DNA from: Flavobacteriaceae bacterium UBA4166
GTDB taxonomy: Bacteria; Bacteroidota; Bacteroidia; Flavobacteriales; Flavobacteriaceae
Reading direction: 5' to 3'
DNA: 62,657 bases
NCBI GenBank assembly: GCA_002379985.1
Contig: DFVG01000016.1
Span: forward strand, 1-62,657
The notes under the pieces were generated by a model, which saw nothing but the letters and a program-made list of their open reading frames with translations, was not told the DNA's origin and made no database searches. Below, in pieces: positions 17,315 to 26,542 of the stretch; position 1 is the first letter of the stretch, and every line of letters starts with the position of its first letter. The translations under genes were made by a program, and so were the position numbers.

Positions 17315-18415
17315 ATGACACTTGTGTACATACTTGCTGTCTTGGTAGGGATCAACGTCTTTTACTATATTTTCTTTTCTGTTTTCTCTTTTTCTAAGGC
17401 TTCGGAAACGTTGGCTTTAAATAATACTGAATTTCCGGTCTCTCTGATTGTTTGTGCAAAGAACGAAGCAGACCATCTTCAAGAACATATTCCGCTATGG
17501 CTACAGCAAGACTACTCCAACTTTGAGCTCATTCTGGTCAATGATGCTTCCCGCGATGAAACACTCGAAGTGATGGAAGCTTTTGCTGAGCAAGATGAGC
17601 GTGTCAAAATTGTGAATGTGAAAAATATTGAAGCGTTTTGGGCGAATAAAAAATACGCTCTTACCTTAGGTATAAAAAAGGCTGTCCATACGCGCTTGGT
17701 ATTCACCGATGCCGATTGTAAGCCGGGAAGTGATCAGTGGTTACGTTACATGGTATCACATTTTTCAGAAGAGAAACAACTCATTTTAGGCTATGGTGCC
17801 TATCAAAAATCCTCAGGGTTCCTCAACAAGTTGATTCGCTTTGAAACGGCACTAACAGCCCTACAATATTTTGCGTATGCGCTTCGCGGAATACCCTACA
17901 TGGGCGTCGGAAGAAATCTAGCGTATACCAGTCACCTTTTCTATGACAACAAGGGATTCATGTCGCATGTGAAGATTCCTTCCGGAGATGATGACCTCTT
18001 CGTGAACGAAGCAGCTACCGCTAGCAATATCAGTATTTGCAATGCTTCCGAAGCTTTTACCTATTCAACTCCAAAAAAAACGTGGCAAACGTGGTGGTTG
18101 CAAAAACGAAGGCACATCACTACAGCCTCTCATTACCAATTAAAACACAAGGCCCTACTTAGTTTTTTCTTTTTAGGCAATCTCCTCTTTTGGCCGGTAT
18201 TAGCGATTACCTTTTTTACCGATCTCTGGTTTTGGGGACTCGCACTCTTGGCACTTCGATTGGCGCTTCAGTATGCTGTCTACGGAAAGGCCTTTCAAAA
18301 ACTCAAAGAACCTGATTTGATTCTATGGCTTCCTATTCTTGAGGTCTTTCTAGTATCCTTTCAATTGAGTATCTTTATTTCCAATACCGTTTCAAAACCT
18401 CCACGTTGGAAATAG
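17315..18415 (+). CDS. Glycosyltransferase family 2, membrane-bound
   Basis: The product has an N-terminal transmembrane helix, a GT-A catalytic domain, and two to three transmembrane helices at the C-terminus (after about residue 285). Catalytic-domain motifs are PVSLIVCAKNEA, LILVNDASRDET (nucleotide-sugar Asp), VFTDADCKP (the DxD-like site) and SGDDDLFVNEAA (the ED-like acid), with the KTWQTWWLQKRRH acceptor motif. This matches the processive or lipid-linked GT2 type. The substrate is unknown. A GTG four codons upstream (17303) is an alternative start. It overlaps the sigma factor gene by 10 bp. Confidence 0.88.
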   Translation: MTLVYILAVLVGINVFYYIFFSVFSFSKASETLALNNTEFPVSLIVCAKNEADHLQEHIPLWLQQDYSNFELILVNDASRDETLEVMEAFAEQDERVKIVNVKNIEAFWANKKYALTLGIKKAVHTRLVFTDADCKPGSDQWLRYMVSHFSEEKQLILGYGAYQKSSGFLNKLIRFETALTALQYFAYALRGIPYMGVGRNLAYTSHLFYDNKGFMSHVKIPSGDDDLFVNEAATASNISICNASEAFTYSTPKKTWQTWWLQKRRHITTASHYQLKHKALLSFFFLGNLLFWPVLAITFFTDLWFWGLALLALRLALQYAVYGKAFQKLKEPDLILWLPILEVFLVSFQLSIFISNTVSKPPRWK

Positions 18416-18978
18416 ACGACCAAACCATTCTGCATCACATTCAAAAAGCAAAACAAGGAGAAGCCATCGGCTTTACCTTCCTCTTAGATCATTATTGGAA
18501 TCAGGTCTACGGATTTCAAATCAAACGCGTTAACAATGAATATGAAGCGGAAGATATTACCATTGAAACCTTTTCGAAAGCGTTCGATCGCATCGAAACT
18601 TTTGATGAAAATTATGCATTTGCCACGTGGTTGATCGCTATTTCAAAGAATATTCAGATTGATCGAAGCAGGAAAAAGAATGCCAGCTTGTACGAGAATA
18701 CCACTGATACCAGTGACGAACAAGTACAACGCATTCCCGATCAAGCTCCCACCCCGGAAGACATTCTCATTAGAGAGCAAAATTTGGCACAATTGCTACG
18801 GTATATCAAGCAACTAAAGCCACATTATCAAGACGTGATCAATTTGCGCTATTTTCAAGAACGGAGCTACAAAGAGATTTCTGAGATCTTAGAAGAGCCA
18901 CTGAATAACGTCAAGGTGCGACTCTTACGCGCAAAGAAATTACTTGCAGAGATTATTCATCAAAACGATACGCGGTGA
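18406..18978 (+). CDS. RNA polymerase sigma factor, sigma-70 family (ECF-like)
   Basis: The 190-residue product contains region 2 (residues ~22-92, with EYEAEDITIETFSKAFDRI and FATWLIAISKNIQIDRSRKK) and region 4 (residues ~125-185, with LRYFQERSYKEISEILEEPL as the helix-turn-helix), separated by an acidic linker. It lacks regions 1 and 3, as in ECF sigma factors. The start must be the TTG at 18406; no ATG or GTG lies near the conserved N-terminus. The gene is overlapped on both sides (glycosyltransferase and Nramp gene). I see no anti-sigma gene next to it. Confidence 0.9.
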   Translation: MEIDDQTILHHIQKAKQGEAIGFTFLLDHYWNQVYGFQIKRVNNEYEAEDITIETFSKAFDRIETFDENYAFATWLIAISKNIQIDRSRKKNASLYENTTDTSDEQVQRIPDQAPTPEDILIREQNLAQLLRYIKQLKPHYQDVINLRYFQERSYKEISEILEEPLNNVKVRLLRAKKLLAEIIHQNDTR

Positions 18979-20186
18979 CCTCGCTTTTTAGAAAACTGGG
19001 ACCCGGATTTGTCTTTGCCGGCGCTGCCATCGGCGTGTCGCATTTGGTACAATCTACCCGTGCGGGAGCCGATTTTGGATTCGGACTCCTTTGGGCGCTG
19101 CTTCTTATCAATGCTATTAAGTATCCCTTTTTTGAATTTGGACCGCGGTATGCAAGTGCCACAGGAACCAGCCTGATCGAAGGCTACAGAAAATTGGGAA
19201 AGGGGATGTTACTTCTTTATTACGTGGTCACTTTTGCTTCTATGTTTACCATTCAAACCGCCGTAACCATCGTTACCGCTGGAATTGCTTCTTCTCTCTT
19301 CGGAAGCGGCTCGTTGGTGCTTTGGACGGCCATAGTCACCGGCATTTGCACCTTCATTTTGTTATTGGGACGTTATAAAGCCTTAGATCATTTGATGAAG
19401 ATCATTGTGCTATGTCTTACCGTAAGTACGATTGTCGCTGTGCTACTTGTTAGTCCGAGTGCTCATCACATCACCTTCGAACAAGTGCTTCCTACCGATG
19501 CTATTTCCATCGCCTTTTTAATTGCTTTTATGGGTTGGATGCCCGCGCCACTCGATATCTCTATTTGGCATTCAACTTGGACACTTGAAAAGAAAAAAAT
19601 GGACACTTCCATCAACGAAAAACAATCACGCTTCGATTTTAATGTGGGCTATATCACGACCACCGTTCTGGCTATTGGATTTCTTGCTTTGGGAGCTTTG
19701 GTCATGTATCAATCTGGAGCTTCCTTTTCGAGTAACGGCACAGAATTCGCTAATCAATTAATTAATATGTATGCCTACAGCTTGGGAGATTGGGCACGAT
19801 TGATCATTGGGATTGCGGCACTTACTACCATGTTCAGCACCACATTGACCACTCTAGATGCTTCTCCCCGCGTTATGCATTCCGCTTCAGAAATTCTATT
19901 CAAGAAAAGCTGGAAGCGCGGCTACCTATTTTGGCTTTTGGTTTTAGTGGGCGGTACGTTAGCAATTTTTTTCTTTTTCGTTTCTGAAATGGGAACCCTT
20001 ATCCAAATTGCAACGGTGCTCTCGTTCTTAACAGCACCCTTTTATGCCATCGCTAACTATATATTACTCACCGGAAAGCATACACCGAAAGCAGCAAGGC
20101 CTTCTATGCTGTATCGAAGCTTTGCACTAGTGGGAATTGTTCTGCTCATAGGGTTTAGCGGTTGGTACATAACTACTCTATTCTGA
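18975..20186 (+). CDS. Nramp-related metal ion transporter with altered metal site
   Basis: The 403-residue product has about eleven transmembrane helices and the Nramp (SLC11) start LGPGFV. In true Nramp proteins helix 1 carries DPGN and helix 6 carries MPH. Here the aligned helix 1 segment is AAIGVSHLVQSTRAG, so Asp becomes Gly and Asn becomes His, and helix 6 reads GWMPAPLDISIW. Ion choice is therefore uncertain; Nramp-related magnesium carriers also lack the canonical site. The start is the GTG at 18975, overlapping the sigma factor stop (GTGA). Confidence 0.82.
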   Translation: MTSLFRKLGPGFVFAGAAIGVSHLVQSTRAGADFGFGLLWALLLINAIKYPFFEFGPRYASATGTSLIEGYRKLGKGMLLLYYVVTFASMFTIQTAVTIVTAGIASSLFGSGSLVLWTAIVTGICTFILLLGRYKALDHLMKIIVLCLTVSTIVAVLLVSPSAHHITFEQVLPTDAISIAFLIAFMGWMPAPLDISIWHSTWTLEKKKMDTSINEKQSRFDFNVGYITTTVLAIGFLALGALVMYQSGASFSSNGTEFANQLINMYAYSLGDWARLIIGIAALTTMFSTTLTTLDASPRVMHSASEILFKKSWKRGYLFWLLVLVGGTLAIFFFFVSEMGTLIQIATVLSFLTAPFYAIANYILLTGKHTPKAARPSMLYRSFALVGIVLLIGFSGWYITTLF

Positions 20187-20210
20187 ATCTTTTTTGGCAT
20201 AAATTCTTTG

Positions 20211-20218
20211 TATCTTTG
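20211..20218 (+). promoter_or_regulatory. TAnnTTTG promoter box of lipA
   Basis: TATCTTTG ends 8 bp before the lipA ATG at 20227. A transcription start 4-7 bases after the box would leave a leader of only a few bases. Confidence 0.55.
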
Positions 20219-20226
20219 TAACCACT

Positions 20227-21099
20227 ATGAGCACAGAAACCTTAGCACCCCAAAAACCTGCGCCAAAACCGAAATGGCTTCGGGTAAAATTGCCTACCGG
20301 AAAAAAATATTCCGAGCTACGAGGGCTTGTAGATAAATATGATCTGCATACCATTTGTACGTCTGGAAGCTGCCCGAATATGGGCGAATGTTGGACCGAA
20401 GGTACCGCTACCTTTATGATCTTGGGAAATGTATGCACACGGTCTTGTGGTTTCTGTGGTGTGAAGACCGGTCGACCCGACACCGTTGCCTGGGATGAAC
20501 CCGAAAAAGTAGCACGCTCTATCAAGCTCATGGAGATCAAGCACGCGGTAATCACTTCGGTAGATCGTGATGACTTAAAAGACATGGGATCAATCATTTG
20601 GGCAGAAACCGTACAGGCGATCAGAAGAATGAACCCTGAAACTACTTTAGAGACCTTGATTCCGGATTTTCAAGGAGTCACTAAAAATATTGACCGAATT
20701 ATTGCCGTTGCCCCTGAAGTAGTGTCTCATAACATGGAAACCGTCAAGCGATTGACCCGAGAAGTTCGAATTCAAGCAAAATACGAACGCAGTCTGGAAG
20801 TACTTCGGTATTTAAAAGAGCAGGGCATCAAACGCACCAAAAGCGGTATCATGCTAGGTTTGGGAGAAACCGAAGAAGAAGTCATTCAAACCTTAAAAGA
20901 CCTTCGAAGCGTCGACCTGGATATTGTGACCATCGGCCAGTACCTACAACCTTCTAAAAAGCACCTTCCGGTAAAAGAATTTATTACTCCAGAACAGTTT
21001 AAAAAGTACGAGACCATCGGACTCGAAATGGGCTTTAGACACGTAGAAAGTGGTGCGCTGGTTCGTTCTTCTTATAAAGCACAAAAACACTTAACGTAA
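20227..21099 (+). CDS. lipA: Lipoyl synthase
   Basis: LipA inserts two sulfur atoms into octanoyl groups on lipoyl-dependent enzymes. It is a radical SAM protein with two [4Fe-4S] clusters. The auxiliary cluster cysteines are in CTSGSCPNMGECW, the radical SAM CxxxCxxC is in NVCTRSCGFCGVKTG, and the final Ser ligand is in ALVRSSYKA near the end. At 290 residues its length is normal. The GAPDH gene starts 3 bp later. Confidence 0.96.
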   Translation: MSTETLAPQKPAPKPKWLRVKLPTGKKYSELRGLVDKYDLHTICTSGSCPNMGECWTEGTATFMILGNVCTRSCGFCGVKTGRPDTVAWDEPEKVARSIKLMEIKHAVITSVDRDDLKDMGSIIWAETVQAIRRMNPETTLETLIPDFQGVTKNIDRIIAVAPEVVSHNMETVKRLTREVRIQAKYERSLEVLRYLKEQGIKRTKSGIMLGLGETEEEVIQTLKDLRSVDLDIVTIGQYLQPSKKHLPVKEFITPEQFKKYETIGLEMGFRHVESGALVRSSYKAQKHLT

Positions 21100-21102
21100 G
21101 CG

Positions 21103-22110
21103 GTGACAGCAGCGCGTCCCATACGGGTTGGCATTAACGGCTTCGGTCGTATTGGAAGGACTTTATTCCGACTCCTACATACGGTGCCAGATATTGAAGT
21201 GGTGCAGGTCAATGATATCGCTTCCGCGGAAACACTGGCGCATCTTCTAAAGTATGACAGTGTACACGGCATGCTTCCCATGCCTGTATTTGCCTCTGGG
21301 GAAGACCAAATAACGATAGGCGATCAAAACATTTCATTTTCTTCCGAAGCAATCATCAAAAACATTCCTTGGAAGAACCTTGATGTTGTGATTGAATGCA
21401 CCGGAAAGTTTAAAATCAGAGAACAACTTGAACCGCATTTGGGGACAGAGGTGTCGAAAGTCATTCTTTCGGTGCCGCCGCAAGATGACGCGATAAAAAC
21501 GATTGTGCTTGGTGTAAATGAAGGGCTGATAACAGAGGAAGATACAATCATCTCTAATGCGTCTTGCACTACCAACAACGCAGCTCCTATGCTGCAAGTG
21601 ATCCAAAACATTTGTGGGATCGATCAAGCCTACATCACAACGGTTCACTCGTATACCACAGACCAGAGCTTACACGACCAGCCCCATCGTGATCTACGGA
21701 GAGCACGGGCCGCTGGCCAGTCTATCGTACCCACTACCACCGGGGCAGCCAAGGCACTCACAAAAATCTTTCCTGAGCTATCTGACGTTATTGGGGGATG
21801 CGGTATTCGCGTTCCGGTGATCAACGGCTCCTTGACAGACATAACCTTGAATGTGCAACGTGATATCTCAATAGCAGCGGTGAACGAGGCATTTCAGAAA
21901 GCTTCCGAAAACGAATTAAAAGGGATTCTACAATACACCGAAGATCCCATTGTTTCTGTGGATATAAAAGGCAATCCCCATTCCTGTATTTTTGATGCAG
22001 GAATGACCTCAGTAATAGGCCGTTTGGTTAAAATTATTGGGTGGTATGATAACGAGGTAGGCTATAGTTCAAGAATTATTGATTTAATCCGCCTAATATC
22101 GAGGAAATGA
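21103..22110 (+). CDS. Glyceraldehyde-3-phosphate dehydrogenase, second-type paralogue
   Basis: The 335-residue product has the NAD-binding GINGFGRIGRT, Asp38 at the cofactor-selecting position (favouring NAD), the catalytic Cys155 in SNASCTTNNAAP, and catalytic His182 in TTVHSYTTDQ. The segment after it (HDQPHRDLRRARAAGQSIVP) differs from the usual glycolytic DGPSHKDWRGGRGAAQNIIP. I therefore take it as a divergent GAPDH, perhaps the gluconeogenic GapB-like form or erythrose-4-phosphate dehydrogenase. The start is a GTG, 3 bp after lipA, so translation is probably coupled. Confidence 0.85.
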   Translation: MTAARPIRVGINGFGRIGRTLFRLLHTVPDIEVVQVNDIASAETLAHLLKYDSVHGMLPMPVFASGEDQITIGDQNISFSSEAIIKNIPWKNLDVVIECTGKFKIREQLEPHLGTEVSKVILSVPPQDDAIKTIVLGVNEGLITEEDTIISNASCTTNNAAPMLQVIQNICGIDQAYITTVHSYTTDQSLHDQPHRDLRRARAAGQSIVPTTTGAAKALTKIFPELSDVIGGCGIRVPVINGSLTDITLNVQRDISIAAVNEAFQKASENELKGILQYTEDPIVSVDIKGNPHSCIFDAGMTSVIGRLVKIIGWYDNEVGYSSRIIDLIRLISRK

Positions 22111-22140
22111 CTATATTTATCGCTGAAGTACACAAACTGT

Positions 22141-24396
22141 ATGCACGCTTGCACACGAAGCAGTAAATGGGTTTGCTGCCTGCTTTTCCTTATTTTATCC
22201 ACTGGGGTGTCCCTTGCGATGCAAACCAGGAAGGATTCTTTGGCTCAAGTTTCTACCTATCGCCAAAAAGCGAAAACAGCTATAAACAATAAAGTGTATG
22301 ATCAAGCCATTGAGGAATTGGCTCGCGCCAATACCCTTGTTTCTTTTATGCAAGATCCCTTGGCAAAAGGCGCCGTAAAGCTAGATCGCGGAACGTTGTT
22401 TTACGACTTGCATCATTTCGACAAAGCAAACTCAGAGATCATACAAGCCATTATTTATTTAAAGGAAAGCAAGAATGATAGTTTGCTAGCAGAAGCGTTT
22501 ACGCTACAGAGCTTTATTTTGAGTAACATAGGAAAGTATGATGAGGCCAACTCCTTTGCAAAAGATGCAAACACATTGTACGCACAACAAAATAACGAGA
22601 CTGGACAAGCGAAGGTACTCGTGGCACAAGGGTTTCTGGAATACAAGATGAATAACTTCAATAAGGCCATTAATTATCTGGATGCTGCACTGCCTACATT
22701 ACAAGAATTTGATGAGCACCGATTGTTGGCTTTTGTAAAAATTAAAATAGCCGACTCGTATCTCAACCTAGAAAATGCTACTTCGCAGAACAAGCTACAG
22801 CAGGCAAAGATGGCGCTGGCTGATGCTACTGCATTGATAGAGGCACACGGACTGGATAGACTTCGGATTGAAAGTTATAAGATAAAAGCCTACATCGCCC
22901 TTCGGGAAAATAACATGTCGGTTGCCGAAGAAAATTTGGCACGCTATGAATTTCAGAATGACTCACTACAGCAAGTGTATTTAGCAGCTGTTGCCAAAAG
23001 TGTAGATACTGAAAGTAACGTGGGAGACCTAAATGAGATTATCGCTACCCAGCAAGATGATATTGACAAAAAACAGAAGTCGATCAATTTCAGTAGGATG
23101 ACCACCGGGTTAAGTATTGCCTTGATCGTTATTCTTTCCCTATTAACCTTATCCTTATACAAGAACAATAATCTTCGAGCTAAGGCCAACGAATTACTTC
23201 AAGATAAAAACAACGAATTGCAACTGGCCAAGGAAAAAGCAGAAAAAGCATCCTTGGCGAAGGCCCAATTTCTCTCTACCATTACGCATGAACTTCGAAC
23301 TCCGTTGTATGCGGTAACCGGACTTACCCACCTGCTTTTGGAAGAGAATCCAAAACCCGATCAGAAAGATCATCTAAATTCATTAAAGTTTTCCGGAGAA
23401 TATTTGTTGTCGCTTATCAATAATATATTAGACCTCAACAAATTGGAGGCCAATAAGGTTGAAATTGAAAAAACCACTTTCAATCTCAAAAAACGTCTTA
23501 ATGATGTACTGGTTGCATTAAAAAAATCAGCCGAAGACCGTAAGAACAACCTTCATTTCGAATTTGATGAGCGCATCCCGAATAAGTTGGTAGGAGACCC
23601 ACTAAAACTATCACAGATCTTGATCAACCTGGTGGGAAATTCGGTAAAGTTCACTCAGAATGGGGATGTGACCGTTCGCGTGAAGTTATTGGAACAATCC
23701 GGCAACAACAAGGTAAAACTTCACTTTGAAATTGAAGACAACGGGGTGGGGATTTCGCGCAAAAAACAAAAAAGCATTTTTGAAACCTTTTCGCAAGCCT
23801 CGCTTCAGATCAATAGAAAGTTTGGCGGTACGGGATTAGGGCTTTCCATAGTGAAGAACTTATTGGAATTAATGGGAAGTAAGATCCACTTAGAAAGTCA
23901 ATTAGGAAAAGGATCAAAGTTTTGGTTTGACATAGCCTTTGGTGTTTCCGAAGAGTTCCAGGAAGATAATAATCCACGAAACATCATTTACGATGTAGAT
24001 TACGTGGCATTAGAGAACAAATCAATCTTAGTGGTTGAAGACAATAAGATCAATCAAATGATCACCAAGAAGATCCTCGAGAAGAACAAAATGGAGTGCA
24101 AGGTAGCCGACAATGGTATTGATGCCATTGAAATGATCAAGGCCGAAAACTTTGACGTGATTCTCATGGACATCCATATGCCGGGGATCAGCGGAATTGA
24201 GGCTACACAAAAGATTCGTGAGTTTGACAAACAGCTTCCTATTATTGCATTAACCGCTGTTACCATCGATGAGAACTTAGACGATTTCTACCGGGCAGGC
24301 TTTAATGAGATCATTCCGAAGCCTTTCAAAACAGAAGAATTCTTCGAAAAGATCTACCGAACGCTTGAGAATAAAAAGATACCGGTCAAATCTTAG
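22141..24396 (+). CDS. TPR-containing hybrid histidine kinase/response regulator
   Basis: The 751-residue product has a signal peptide (LLFLILSTGVSLAMQ), a periplasmic array of TPR-like helical repeats (residues ~40-290), and one transmembrane helix (~320-341). These are followed by a short coiled coil, a HisKA domain with the phospho-His in STITHELRTPL, and a HATPase domain with IEDNGVGI and GGTGLGLSIV. A C-terminal receiver domain has the phospho-Asp in VILMDIHMPG. It has no output domain, so its signal must pass to a separate regulator. No partner is adjacent; lpxK lies convergently behind it. Confidence 0.93.
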   Translation: MHACTRSSKWVCCLLFLILSTGVSLAMQTRKDSLAQVSTYRQKAKTAINNKVYDQAIEELARANTLVSFMQDPLAKGAVKLDRGTLFYDLHHFDKANSEIIQAIIYLKESKNDSLLAEAFTLQSFILSNIGKYDEANSFAKDANTLYAQQNNETGQAKVLVAQGFLEYKMNNFNKAINYLDAALPTLQEFDEHRLLAFVKIKIADSYLNLENATSQNKLQQAKMALADATALIEAHGLDRLRIESYKIKAYIALRENNMSVAEENLARYEFQNDSLQQVYLAAVAKSVDTESNVGDLNEIIATQQDDIDKKQKSINFSRMTTGLSIALIVILSLLTLSLYKNNNLRAKANELLQDKNNELQLAKEKAEKASLAKAQFLSTITHELRTPLYAVTGLTHLLLEENPKPDQKDHLNSLKFSGEYLLSLINNILDLNKLEANKVEIEKTTFNLKKRLNDVLVALKKSAEDRKNNLHFEFDERIPNKLVGDPLKLSQILINLVGNSVKFTQNGDVTVRVKLLEQSGNNKVKLHFEIEDNGVGISRKKQKSIFETFSQASLQINRKFGGTGLGLSIVKNLLELMGSKIHLESQLGKGSKFWFDIAFGVSEEFQEDNNPRNIIYDVDYVALENKSILVVEDNKINQMITKKILEKNKMECKVADNGIDAIEMIKAENFDVILMDIHMPGISGIEATQKIREFDKQLPIIALTAVTIDENLDDFYRAGFNEIIPKPFKTEEFFEKIYRTLENKKIPVKS

Positions 24397-25397
24397 TACT
24401 CCCGCATTTTTGAGAGTACGGTTTCTTGAAAATACTGCTCTTGTTCGTTAAGGATCACTGTCTTTATGGGCAGATAGTACAAAGCGTATTTTGACACTTT
24501 CCCCTGTAGCCTCATATAATCCTTTTCGGTGGTGAGGATGAGTTCTTCCTGAGCTATTTTTTTTATTTCCGAAGCGGAAAAGCTGTGATGATCAGGAAAA
24601 TTCCAATGCGTAAAAGAAAAGGCCTCCTGCTCTAAGAAATCAACTAAGGGTTGTGGATTCGCAATACCTGTGACTAACGTAAAATGCTTGTCTTGTAGGT
24701 AATGCAACGGAAGCGATTCTGTAGTACTGTAAATATTCAGGTCGTACCCGATCTTAGAAAAAAATAGAAGTTGTTCCGGCCGCAATTGCAACTTATATTG
24801 AATTTCCTGTAGTTTCGCATACGGCACTTTATGCGGACATTTGGTTACAACGACAATGTCTGCCCGACGAATTCCCGAAATCGGTTCGCGAAGATTTCCG
24901 GTAGGCAACATCAAATCGTCTATATACAGATCGTTGAATGGAGTCAACACCATATTTAAAGATGCCTTCACCTTTCTGTGTTGAAACGCATCATCCAACA
25001 AGATCACGTCTGCCTTGGTTCGCAATTGTTCTATCCCTGTTCTCCTATCGGCACAAACGGCTACGGTTACCTCCGGGAAGTTTTGCTTGCACTGCAACGG
25101 CTCATCGCCTACTTCTTCTGCGGTACTTGTTGTATTCACTTCGCGAAATCCACTTGTCTTTCGTTTATAACCCCTACTTAATACCGCGACCTTAAAATCT
25201 TCTTGCAGAAAGGAAATTAAATAAGCGATCATAGGAGATTTTCCGGTTCCACCCACAGATAAGTTTCCAACGCAAATAACCGGTAGATCGTAAGAAGTGC
25301 TGGATAACCAATCTAGATCGTATGCTTTATTCCGAATCCAAACAACCGCCCCATATAGCAGCGAGAAAGGAAAGAGCAATTGGCGTAGCAACTTCAT
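24393..25397 (-). CDS. lpxK: Tetraacyldisaccharide 4'-kinase
   Basis: LpxK phosphorylates the lipid A precursor at the 4' position at the inner face of the cytoplasmic membrane. The 334-residue product has an N-terminal membrane-binding helix (MKLLRQLLFPFSLLYGAVVW), the Walker A loop GNLSVGGTGKSP, ILLDDAFQHRKV (the catalytic and Walker B-like region), and GIRRADIVVVTKC. Its length is typical. Its stop codon interlocks with that of the hybrid kinase. Confidence 0.95.
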   Translation of the reverse strand: MKLLRQLLFPFSLLYGAVVWIRNKAYDLDWLSSTSYDLPVICVGNLSVGGTGKSPMIAYLISFLQEDFKVAVLSRGYKRKTSGFREVNTTSTAEEVGDEPLQCKQNFPEVTVAVCADRRTGIEQLRTKADVILLDDAFQHRKVKASLNMVLTPFNDLYIDDLMLPTGNLREPISGIRRADIVVVTKCPHKVPYAKLQEIQYKLQLRPEQLLFFSKIGYDLNIYSTTESLPLHYLQDKHFTLVTGIANPQPLVDFLEQEAFSFTHWNFPDHHSFSASEIKKIAQEELILTTEKDYMRLQGKVSKYALYYLPIKTVILNEQEQYFQETVLSKMREY

Positions 25398-25419
25398 GGA
25401 TACGAAGATATACTTTTTC

Positions 25420-25427
25420 TATCTTTA
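25420..25427 (+). promoter_or_regulatory. TAnnTTTA box (variant) upstream of the Nif3-like gene
   Basis: TATCTTTA, one base from the TAnnTTTG consensus, lies 17 bp before the ATG at 25445 in the space divergent from lpxK. Confidence 0.35.
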
Positions 25428-25444
25428 CCCTAAAATACGAAGGC

Positions 25445-26539
25445 ATGAAGATACAAGAGGTACTAAATCATCTTCAAACATTAGCACCCCTTCCCTATGC
25501 GGAAGATTTTGATAATACCGGACTCCTAGTAGGTGACGCACAGGCAGCTCTTACCGGTATCTTAGTAACGCTAGACACGCTAGAAGCGGTGGTTGATGAA
25601 GCCATTACAAAAGACTGTAATTTGATCGTGAGCTTTCACCCGATTATCTTCTCGGGCCTCAAAAAGATCACGGGCCGTACCTATGTGGAACGCGTCGTAC
25701 AAAAAGCCATTAAACACGATATTGCTATCTACGCCATTCACACGGCCCTGGACAACGATTGGAACGGAGTGAATGCGAAGATCTGTGAAAAGTTGCAACT
25801 GAAGAACAGACGCATCTTGCTTCCGAAGCAACGTCATATTCAGAAGCTGACCACGTACGTTCCAACAGATCATGCTTCAGCGCTAAAGGAGGCACTATTT
25901 GCAGTGGGCGCCGGTTCGATTGGTAATTACGATCATTGTAGTTTTTCTTCGGAAGGGATCGGAAGTTTCCGAGGAAACGAAGCGGCAAATCCAACCATCG
26001 GTAAAAAAGGCAAAACCCATTATGAACCGGAGCAACAAATTGGCATTACATTTCCGAAGCATCTACAAAAAAACATTATTAATACACTAAAACAAGCGCA
26101 CCCCTACGAAGAAGTAGCGTATGAAATCGTTACCTTAGAGAATACCCATCAACACATGGGTATGGGCATGATAGGCTATTGGGACGAAGGCCTTTCGGAA
26201 ACTAAGTTTCTTGAGTTACTTAAGGACACGTTTCACTGCGGATGTATCAAACATTCAAAATTATTGAACAAACCGATAACCGCTGTAGCCGTGTTGGGTG
26301 GTAGCGGAAGCTTTGCCATTGACGCCGCTAAAGCCGCCGGAGCGGATGCGTTTGTTACAGCCGACTTAAAATATCATGACTATTTTAAAGCAGAAGGCAG
26401 CATTTTATTGGCCGATATCGGTCATTATGAGAGCGAACAATTCACAAAAGAGTTATTAGTCGATGCCCTTAAGGAAAAAATTACTAATTTTGCAGTCGTT
26501 TTATCGCAAATAAACACCAATCCTATTACTTGTTTTTAA
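25445..26539 (+). CDS. Nif3-like dinuclear metal centre protein
   Basis: The open frame extends upstream, but MKIQEVLNHLQTLAP at 25445 is the conserved Nif3 N-terminus, so I start there (364 residues). Metal-ligand motifs are visible: SFHPIIFSGLK, YAIHTALDN and, at the end, DIGHYESEQFT. The insert of about 100 residues in the middle (IGNYDHCSFSSEGIGSF to PYEEVAYEI) is the PII-like domain of the longer Nif3 form. The family has a toroidal hexamer structure and no agreed role. It is paired with the coiled-coil gene 3 bp downstream, as in other Bacteroidota. Confidence 0.93.
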   Translation: MKIQEVLNHLQTLAPLPYAEDFDNTGLLVGDAQAALTGILVTLDTLEAVVDEAITKDCNLIVSFHPIIFSGLKKITGRTYVERVVQKAIKHDIAIYAIHTALDNDWNGVNAKICEKLQLKNRRILLPKQRHIQKLTTYVPTDHASALKEALFAVGAGSIGNYDHCSFSSEGIGSFRGNEAANPTIGKKGKTHYEPEQQIGITFPKHLQKNIINTLKQAHPYEEVAYEIVTLENTHQHMGMGMIGYWDEGLSETKFLELLKDTFHCGCIKHSKLLNKPITAVAVLGGSGSFAIDAAKAAGADAFVTADLKYHDYFKAEGSILLADIGHYESEQFTKELLVDALKEKITNFAVVLSQINTNPITCF

Positions 26540-26542
26540 ACT

